From assembly GCF_910592395.1 (NCBI RefSeq), contig NC_088317.1, forward strand, positions 9,426,001 to 9,490,000: a DNA stretch of 64,000 bases, read 5' to 3'. The position numbers were made by a program, and so were the translations under genes. The notes below the pieces were generated by a model. That model made no database searches. It saw only the letters and a program-made list of their open reading frames with translations, and had not been told where the DNA came from. Positions 56,343 through 64,000 of the stretch are shown here, one piece after another; positions within the stretch are counted from its first letter, which is position 1, and every line of letters begins with the position of its first letter. This stretch comes from Lineus longissimus (taxonomy: Eukaryota > Nemertea > Pilidiophora > Heteronemertea > Lineidae).

Positions 56343-58320
56343 CAGCGGCCGTAAAAGTGCAATCTACTGGGGACTTTTTAAACCCCAGAAATAATCAAGC
56401 CAAAGAAGTTGTAAATTAAAAGTTGTAAATAGCAGATTAACTTTCTGGTAAAAGCATCACTCAAGAAAAATAGTTTTGTCACAAAGACAAAATAACAGTT
56501 CCCTTTGCTTTGCCAGTCGGCGGGCATTATCTAGGGCAGGTCTTAAATTCATTCGATAAATATCGATTGTTAGAGGAGGGCTGACTCTCATTTTCGGGAC
56601 CCTATGTCATGCCCTACGACAATTACTGAAAATCTTGCATGTCTCTTATTTGTGGTGGCGTTATGCAGAATACAAGGACAGGCATAGGCTCCAATTTTGG
56701 AATACTCTTTCTTGACAACAACTTTTTTACTAAGAACATGTATACTTACAATAGTATCCTTTGCATAGTAAAGTTTTCTTCCCTTGAGCTTAAAATATCT
56801 TCTTCTCCATCTCTGCAACAAAAAAATACAAAAAAACACTTTCAAAAAATATCATAATTCTTACTGACATATGTTTTAAATGATGTAGAATAGTTTTTTG
56901 CTCCCGAGGAACTTAATCACGTAACAGTTAAGAAATATTTTAATAAAGTACAAATTGCACAATGAAATGACCAGGGGCCATGTGCTCACCTATTGTCAAT
57001 GAATGGATGTTATTATTGTTACTGAACAGCATGGAAATTAGTTCAAGGTAAATATCATTTAACCACTATGTCAACCAGTTCATTGTCATGCCTGTATATA
57101 TGCGGCAGAATTGTGTGGAGATGAACCGTCACGCTCACATATGTGCAAGTAAATAACATCTCCATTCAAAACCTGTTTGTGAGGTTTTAATGGCGATTTA
57201 ACAGCATGCATTTGGTGTACAGGGAGGACCCATGCTTTTACATTTACATTTCCTTCGTTCCAGTGTGGGGCTCCTGTGAGTCCAGATTTTAGCTTGAACT
57301 TTGCAAACCATAGAGCCAGCCCTCTACGGTTGACTCAACAAATTTTGAACAAGTATACTGGAGAGTGCAGTAAAAATAAATACTTGCAACGGAAAGAATG
57401 AGTTTGTGGCATTTCTAAATCAAAAGGATTTTAACATGGGCCATTAGTGTATGTTATAGATATGTTTTTAGGGCTAACGCGGTAGGAGTAGTAGAGGCAA
57501 ATACATGTGTAACACGTCAAGTATCGTAATTACATGTACCTGCGATAAAACTTTGGTGATGATCGGGCATTTGATTAGGGAAATATAGCACTTTTTGTGT
57601 TTTTGGTTCAAGCCACCTCGTGGTCATTTCAGGAATCACACCGGTGTGAATTTTGGTCCCACAGGTGTCATTACATAGCAGAAAATATGTGCCAAGTTTC
57701 AAGTCATATAATGAAAAGCTGTTTCATTGTTTTTTCGAATTTCAAAACAAGGAATCGTACCAGACATAAACTTGGTCTGCAAAGTTTCATAACATAGGGC
57801 TACAAATGCACTGTGTTTCAAGTCAATAGCTCCAGGAGTCAAAAAAACATGCCACCCATCAGCTAATTCATGCTTTTTGGCCTCTGTGACCTTGAAAAGT
57901 AGGTCAAATCAAAAACTCACGTGATATGTCATGTATCATCATTAAATATACTGTTACGCTAAGTAGAGAAGCAGGTCGCAGGGAGAACAAAACAAGACGC
58001 ACAAATTGTTCAGATTTCAGTGTATGAGTTATATTTAATAGATATGTGGGCGTCCTATTTACAACTCGGACCTGTCAATGTAATGTACTTGCACATCTGA
58101 CTGTAACGAAGCGATGGTTCCCAGCAAGTGGTCTGAGACCGGAGCTTTGGTTCAGGTTTAGGCTTAATAAAAGACCAAATGACAACAAAGCATTCATAGA
58201 TGATAAATGAATGTTCGGCGAACTTTGCCTACCGTAAAGAGTGGAGTAACCATGCTCTACGTAGTTTGTGAAGGGGAATGGCCTGCATATTGCAAACCCA
58301 CCATCAAAAACCGAGACTAG
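56343..58320. other. Unassigned DNA including a diverged dispersed-repeat copy
   Basis: From about 56962 the sequence GAAATGACCAGGGGCCATGTG, and at 57880-57920 CTCTGTGACCTTGAAAAGTAG, resemble the repeat at 5682. This is an old copy of that family. No gene is supported. Confidence 0.45.
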
Positions 58321-58324
58321 AGTA

Positions 58325-58700
58325 ATTTTGATTTTGTGAGAGAAATATGAAACTGGGTGTTTAAAGATGGGTGCCGAATTGCAACTGTCTGAGCAGGCTC
58401 AGAGATCAGCACATAACAAATTTAGTTGAAACATCTATGGCCAGATGGCAGCATAGACAAAAAAATAGAGAGGTTTAGAGTTGGACACCAACATTGCCAC
58501 CCCCCTGACAGAGTAAAAATTGGTAACATCCAAACAGATGGTGTATTAACCTTGAACAAAGGTGTACGATACATAACCTCAGCAAAGGGCATAAAATTTA
58601 ACGGTATTATACGAGTGCACCAAAACACAACTCAAAGCCGTAGGGCAGTAACAGTAATGATAAATATGCCCGAACCGAAGGCAGTATAGAGCAAATTAGG
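58325..58700 (+). pseudogene. Unrecognised ORF overlapping a 170 bp direct repeat (Polinton fragment?)
   Basis: An open frame (58426-58689) reads KKIERFRVGHQH, PPDRVKIGNIQTDGVLTL and RVHQNTTQSRRAVTVMI. Upstream, MGAELQLSEQAQRSA precedes in-frame stops. The first ~170 bp (58325-58495) recurs at 63485-63655 just before a Polinton-like integrase. I do not recognise the product. A structural gene of the same element is possible, but nothing visible proves it. Confidence 0.35.
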
Positions 58701-59890
58701 ACCATCTTATTGGTATTTAAGCTGGAGCCGTTGGCAGTGCAGCTTGATAGCAACATGCTAAAGTTCACCATTGGTCTGTCCACATCGGACTTCTGCTGAA
58801 CAATGAAGATCATGGTCTTAAAAGATAAATAGGAAGCTGGTAGTCATAAGACGACCTGCTAAGGCAATATAAAGCTCTGAAATGAAGGGAAACCACTAAC
58901 CTTCATTACTACCCAGCAGGAATGGGACAGGTCAAACAAACAGAAAAAAATAGAATGTCCGAATGTCCATCCCTGAAAAAGGTGCACGACATCTTTAGGT
59001 AAAGTCAGTTTTGTCGAACATCGTCAGTCCTTCGAACAATATTGGCATATTGTCATTGTCTTTTGCCAGTTTTGGCAGCTCAAACATGAATGTCCTCCAA
59101 CACATGACTTCAAAATAAAAACATTGTAGCCAATTTTTAGGCCAGACAAAGTATGGTAAGTAAATTATTTTGGAGATATCCCTCCGCCCCAAAAAATCTT
59201 AAGAAAAAAAAATAGAATTGATTGTACCGGTACTGTGGTGTCCACCTGACAATGGCCACAATGATCTTGCAAAGAAATCAGTTTCAAGGCAACTTCATTT
59301 CGATCAAGCGCAAGCACAGACGAACATACAGAATACGGCCATGAGCACGGATGACAGCACAGGGTCAAACTGGATCAGGGAGTTGGTTTAAACTCGACCT
59401 CGGTTATACTTTAAATTCAGGACTTATCTCCAAATATGGAGTGAATATCCCAAATTTTTGGCAAGGAGCCCAATTTTAAGCCTGTGAATCAAAGTGCCAT
59501 GTCTGACATCTGCATAACTATGAGCAACACAAGCTCCAATCCAAAGCGTTTCTTTTGATTCATCCAGAATGGAGCCAGAATAAACAAACCAAAGCGATTC
59601 TTTGGTACTGCATGTATACGTTACTAAGTTCACTAATGATATGTATATATTGCATTGAGAGGTTACTAGCACATCAGATGCAATAAAGTGGGAAACTAAA
59701 ATCAGCCCTTAGGAGAAATATGCCATTGAGTAGTATATAATTAGAAAGCGGAGTGCTTATCAACTCAGCTTAGTTTATGATATCCTGATTGGATATACAT
59801 GTTAGGAAAATTTCAACTCAAAGTCACAAGTCTCCCAAAGCTTGATTAACCAGACGTATCAAAGAGGCACACACTGTCACTGTTCACATT
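58701..59890. other. Unassigned DNA
   Basis: No gene or clear repeat that I can support. Confidence 0.35.
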
Positions 59891-59899
59891 ATCGTTTCC

Positions 59900-60160
59900 T
59901 CGTTAATGTTCATAGTAGAAGTTTTCCTCGAGAAGGCAGATTCTGGCCACCAGCCTGACGTAGGTAGATTTTGCGGTCTTCGGCAAAGCAGAACGGATCC
60001 TCCCATTATCTCCTGGGTATGTTTTGACCACTCTAGCCATTTCCCAATCTCCACGAGGTAAATTGTCATCCTGGATCACCACAAGGTTGTCCTCTGCAAG
60101 GCTGCGTTCCTCCTTTAACCATTTTCTTCGGACAGTCAGGGTAGGCAGATATGCACGCTC
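59900..60160 (-). pseudogene. BEL/Pao pol C-terminal piece
   Basis: The minus-strand frame reads YLPTLTVRRKWLKEERS, EDNLVVIQDDNLPRGDWE, MARVVKTYPGDNGRIRS and KSTYVRLVARICLLE. This is the conserved domain after the integrase core in BEL/Pao polyproteins (VxxxD...PRxxWxxGxV). It stops soon after at the natural pol end. Upstream sequence (above 60160) is LINE DNA in the opposite sense, so RT, RNase H and the integrase core are missing. Confidence 0.8.
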
Positions 60161-61335
60161 GATAGGCAATAAGGCTGACAGAATAGTGAATTTTACTATT
60201 GATAATGGCATTGACATACTACTGATAAATGAAACATGGTTATCCCGTGATGATGTGATCTCGGCTAATGCGATAACACCCGATGGTTACTGCTTCAGGC
60301 ACGTTCCATGCTCGAGAAAGCGCTCGCTTGGCGGTGGTGGTGTTGGAATATTGTTCCGGTCATCTTTGAAATTTCGGATCAAATCCATTGGCTGGCCGCG
60401 AAGTTTTGAATGTCTACGGGCTAGAGTATCTTGGGATAGTCAGAACTACTGCTTGGTGTTGATATACCGTCCGGATAAAATTCCAAATGTGACGCGTAAA
60501 GTCTTTTTCGAGGAATTCCCAGATCTGCTGAATCGTTTGAATGCAGAATTGCCGAATGACAAGATTGTCCTATTAGGTGATCTAAACCTACACCTAGACA
60601 TTCCTACAGACTCGTCGACACGCAAGTTTGGAGCTCTTCTTGATCAGTTTAGCCTGATTCAGCACGTTAAGGAAGCCACTCACATAGACGGTCTTCTATT
60701 GGATCCTGTGATTTCATGAAGGGAAGACTCATCAGTCACTGACGTTTTTGTTAGTCGTCCATCAATATCTGACCACTTCGTGGTTCATTCATGCTGAATA
60801 TGCGAAAACCACCTCTTCCAACCAAGGACATTACATATCGAAGACTTAAGGGTATCAACATTGAAAATTTCTGCTCCGATTTGGCGGAAAATGTTGGTGA
60901 TCAGATGATATGTCACGTAAGGTACCATCTCCGCTTCCCAGCCACGATGATGATGGTGAACTAGCAGAACGATTTAACACGTACTTTGTTGATAAGGTCG
61001 CTGGCATTAAGCAAAGACTTCCCCAAGTTGACGTTGACAAGGCCTGTAGTGAACAATACAATGTGCAAAGTTCTCTCTCCATGTTTAAGGAGGTGGACGA
61101 ACAATATGTTGCCAAGGTGATCAAGGCGATGAAGTCAAAGCATTGCAGTCTTGACCCAGCGCCCACGTCACTAGTAAAAGATGCCCTAACCACGCTGCTG
61201 CCAATCATTACCAAGATATTCAACCTGTCTCTTTCATCAGGGATCTTCCCTGAGGAGTGGAAGGAGGCCATTGTTGTCCCACTTCTCAAGAAGGCATCTT
61301 TAGATGTGGAGGTGTTAAAGAACTTTAGACCAGCC
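60160..61335 (+). pseudogene. CR1-like LINE fragment: endonuclease and RT start, truncated at both ends
   Basis: It starts inside the endonuclease at NKADRIVNFTID and continues INETWLSRDD, GVGILFRSS, IVLLGDLNLHLD and, in another frame, SISDHFVV. These are the catalytic E, the GDxN and the SDH motifs of APE-type endonucleases. After a frame break, the pre-RT region (60910-61330) has KVIKAMKSKHCSLDPAPTS, GIFPEEWKEAIVVPLLKK and LKNFRP, and stops mid-RT. The real 3' end is absent, so this is not a normal 5'-truncated LINE insertion. Confidence 0.85.
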
Positions 61336-62950
61336 CCTGGTTCCTCTTTCATACTTATCAAACTTTCCCTTTGGTTTCTGAAAGGCAGTGTTATACGAGT
61401 GAGCTGCGGCTGGAGTCTTCCCCTTTAAAGTATCCAACTTGACAGAGTATGGATTGAACTCAGTGTCGACACATTCTTTCAACCAATTCCTTAAGTCGAG
61501 TATGGATGGTTCCCTTGTCTTCGATATGCCAGATATGTGACGATTCCAAAATCTAACACGGTTGACTGGGAGGCGCCTCGATACTCTCACAAGAAGATTG
61601 GTTCCTTGCATGTCGTTGGTATAGTGCAGCTGAGTTAGAGTAATGATGCAGTCTCTTATATCAACGTAAAACTGACGAAGTGCAATAGGATTTCTTGCTG
61701 GGATTGTGTTTCCTGTTGTAATCAAATCAAGATAGGCTCGTGCGACTTTATTTCTGTGTCGAAATGCCCTCTTCAGTTCCTTCAGTGCATCGGCGTAGCA
61801 ACTACCACTATATCCTATCCCCTTTATCACTGTTTGAGCATCCTTTGAAACATGCGACGGTAAAAGATCCATGCGACGCGCATCATCGATTCCAGGCTTG
61901 CAGTGAACTTGAGTGTAGAACTGTTCAACAAACTTGGGCCACAAGAGGGCAGAACCATCAAAAATTGGAATCCTTGTTGCTGGTAGGGCTCTGTCACTCT
62001 CTAGCTTGACTAACGCTGCTAGCATCTGATCTTTGGGTTGAGTTAACATTGTCTGCCTTGGCAACACAGTCTCCTGTCCACATACCAATTTATCAATCCA
62101 TTCATCGATTGGCGGTCGCATCTCCCACGAAGGTGATTCAGAATCCAAAACATATTGGTTTGCATCAGCTCGAGTATCTTCATCTGGTAACACATGATAC
62201 ACTAAGCCCGGTGTGACTGAATGTTGAGCAAATGGCGCAGTTCGATTTCCACTGACTGGCGGTTTGTACGGAATACTTGTTGTTGTAATACGATGAGCCA
62301 ACTCCTTAAACATAACGCGAGGTGCTGTGGTTGCACCAACAGGCCTAGGTTGCTCGGGTTTCTTGGGCTTTACATCTTTAGGCACTTTGCTCGACTTCAG
62401 CCACTCCTCTTTTTCTTGTTGTTTCTGTCTTCCCTTCTTTACCTCTTCCCGTAGTCTAGATGCGTTCAATTCAGCCTTGACAAATGCCTGCTTCTGTTCT
62501 ACTCTTCGGTCACTCCGTAGTTGATCTGGATACATACTACTAACAGCAAGTTTGTGATCAGATGATATGGATTCAGTTTCAGATAACACACCAGTAGTAA
62601 CGGATTGAATGTCATCAGACAATAGACGTGTTGCAATGTTCTGCATTACTTGATTAGCATGCTCAGCTCTCACTTGCATCCAGTCATTAGCTTGTTGTAC
62701 CGCGGACGGGGATTCGATTAATGAAATGTATAGTTCGTGTGTAGTTGTGAGTGTGTCTAAATCAGATTGGACATTCACGGAACAGTCTCTAAGTGTGGCC
62801 TTCGACCAGCCATCCTCTACGGCTCGTATTGCTTTGTTGCATCTCTTTCTCAAGGTTCAAGCATTGGATGACCTCAGCTTCTTAATTTGCGACAACACTT
62901 GGGTTTGGCTACCATTTTGTTGTTGGGTGGCAGCAGTGTCACGAATGAGT
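61335..62950 (-). pseudogene. BEL/Pao gag
   Basis: The open frame 62853-61335 (about 500 codons) starts KRCNKAIRAVEDGW, has a Lys/Glu-rich coiled stretch (62530-62390), then the BEL gag domain: IPIFDGSALLWPKFVEQF, RMDLLPSHVSKDAQTVIKG and DALKELKRAFRHRNKVA. The frame extends upstream to about 62950 but is interrupted by a TGA just before 62853, so the true start was further up. It breaks at KGKFDKYERGTRG where the LINE fragment begins. A zinc-knuckle and protease would normally follow and are missing. Confidence 0.8.
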
Positions 62951-63480
62951 TGCAATTCGTACCAATATTTATAAAAAGATGATAATGGGCATGGTTGCAC
63001 AATGCAAAAAATCACTCATCGAATTTTAGAATTGGGATAAATTTTGGTTGAGAACTACACAACAATGTACATGAATGTACACGATGTATGCACTGTGACT
63101 GTGAAGAAAATTTTGGGTAAAATTGAGAGTAAAATCATGGATAAATTTACCACAACTTTCTATAAATTACTTTTTGTGCATGACAAGCACAACAGATAGA
63201 ATAAAGAAGATGAAATGGGTTGAATTTGTATAATTATTGGATGGAAAAAGCAGGGTGCAAATGCACGCACTGCACAATGTACTACACAGTGCACACAACG
63301 TAGTACAACATGTACATGGAGTGAATACTAGATAAACCTGGGCGGTGAGTGACACTGAAGGTTAGCAAAATAACCCTCTTTCAGATGACTCTTGACTATT
63401 TGACCTTAGTGTAGTTGAATAGGGATAAGCAACTTACATATTGTTGGTAATTTATAATTTTAAAAGTAGGGTAAATAGAT
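62951..63480. other. Possible BEL/Pao 5' leader, unassigned
   Basis: No ORF is supported. I compared it by eye with 59400-59880 for a direct LTR repeat and saw none. Confidence 0.3.
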
Positions 63481-63484
63481 ATAT

Positions 63485-63655
63485 AATTTTGATTTTGTGG
63501 AAGAAATATGAAACTGGGTGTTTAAAGATGGGTGCCGAATTGCAACTGTCTGAGCATGCTCAGAGATCAGCACAAAACAAATTTAGTTTAAACATCTATG
63601 GCCAGATGGCAGAATAGACCCAAAAAATTGAGAGGTTTAGAGTTGGACATCAAGA
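63485..63655 (+). repeat. Direct repeat of 58325-58495
   Basis: Same orientation with few mismatches: TATGAAACTGGGTGTTTAAA, GGGTGCCGAATTGCAACTGT and TGGCCAGATGGCAG are shared. Confidence 0.85.
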
Positions 63656-63679
63656 TTCCTAGACACACTACCGACACAC

Positions 63680-64000
63680 CAACTACATAAACCAGCCATT
63701 AAGAAATTCACCTTTAGAAAAACAATGGTATCTTACATCAATCAACAGTGGCAAGCTGACCTGGTTGACATGCCAAAATATGATAGTAAGAATAAAGGAT
63801 TCAGATTCACTTTAACAGTCATAGATTTGTTCAGCTTCGTTATGCTTGGGCTGTGGCAGTGAAGAATAAGAGAGGAGAAGAAATCAGAGATTCATTTAAA
63901 GTGATTTTTAAAGAGTTAACACCAGTTACGGCGATACCGGAAAAGAATCAATTCGATGACAGTACTGAATTCTACAACAAACACTTCAAGCAACTTTTAA
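63680..64000 (+). pseudogene. Polinton/Maverick-like integrase, partial, runs off the window
   Basis: The frame reads HQLHKPAIKKFTFRKTM, then QQWQADLVDMPKYDSKNK and FTLTVIDLFS. After a small frame break it reads YAWAVAVKNKRGEEIRD and DDSTEFYNKHFKQLL. QADLVDM and D-x-TEFYN carry the first two catalytic aspartates of a retrovirus-like (DDE) integrase. The QADLVDM / YAWAVxxKNK wording is what I associate with Polintons. The third residue lies beyond the window. A frameshift near 63835 and further damage near 63930 suggest decay. Confidence 0.7.

Noticed and set aside
61740-62974. Plus-strand ORFs opposite the BEL gag
   Set aside because: They are shadows of the minus-strand gag reading frame, without domains.
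58325-63655. LTR pair of one retroelement, from the 170 bp direct repeat
   Set aside because: It lacks LTR-like ends or a primer site, the interior has genes in mixed orientation from other elements, and the segment leads into a Polinton-type integrase.
1-64000. CRISPR array, bacterial operon or phage defence system
   Set aside because: Repeats are long, diverged or microsatellite-like. Genes have introns and belong to eukaryotic transposons. No regular short repeat-spacer pattern exists.

Overview
This window is eukaryotic, intron-bearing, AT-leaning DNA from what looks like a marine invertebrate animal. The evidence is the mix of transposons (piggyBac, PIF/Harbinger, Mutator-like, DIRS with a tyrosine recombinase, BEL/Pao, two kinds of Ty3/gypsy, a CR1-like LINE and a Polinton-like integrase), introns with GT...AG borders, and many micro- and minisatellites. 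I cannot fix the phylum from sequence alone. There is no sign of a prokaryotic operon, a CRISPR array or an rRNA gene, and I found no clearly intact single-copy host gene.

Layout. Positions 1-2,700 are unassigned DNA with short degenerate repeats. A large, broken, multi-exon gene runs on the minus strand from about 18,410 down to 2,706. Its eight recognisable exons mostly keep phase across GT...AG introns, but one exon has four in-frame stops and others carry frame breaks. Its central 11.7 kb intron (about 16,432 to 4,718) holds a dispersed repeat with a (GAC)n tract, a tandem array of about 385 bp units with RFX X-box-like palindromes, a 900 bp piggyBac-derived element inserted in that array, a decayed but nearly full-length piggyBac transposase gene (14,384 to about 10,546), and a 1.1 kb terminal-inverted-repeat (TIR) element.

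Just upstream of that gene's first exon lies a 6.2 kb TIR element (18,470-24,686) flanked by TTA. Its ends are packed with CAAACG/CGTTTG motifs, and its interior carries SGNH-hydrolase-like exons on both strands, tandem repeats, and a nested TTAA-flanked element. A Harbinger-derived element (24,711-25,885) follows. Positions 27,017-33,370 are a nearly complete DIRS retrotransposon on the minus strand (gag, RT, RNase H, tyrosine recombinase) with inverted terminal repeats and an internal complementary region.

Positions 34,966-36,081 repeat the dispersed element from 5,682. Positions 36,128-38,750 (minus) hold a decayed transposase-like gene split by another dispersed repeat. Positions 38,815-44,560 are a Ty3/gypsy pol pseudogene interrupted by a 3.5 kb LTR element with 511 bp LTRs. 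That inner element has no visible pol but has a chromodomain-like ORF, and its own 3' LTR is split by a 758 bp TIR element. Positions 47,031-50,107 carry one Harbinger-derived element and two 925 bp Mutator-like elements in opposite orientation, each with a perfect 10 bp target duplication. Positions 53,289-56,342 are a second Ty3/gypsy pol remnant between inverted arms. Positions 59,900-62,950 are a BEL/Pao element whose pol has been replaced by an antisense LINE fragment. A Polinton-like integrase runs off the right end.

Together the window is a deep stack of nested mobile elements. For three insertions an uninterrupted copy of the target is also present in the window, which gives direct evidence for the insertion. 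Almost every coding unit shows frame damage, so most entries are pseudogenes. The best candidates for something not previously described are the 6.2 kb TIR/SGNH element, the pol-less chromodomain LTR element, and the BEL-LINE chimera.
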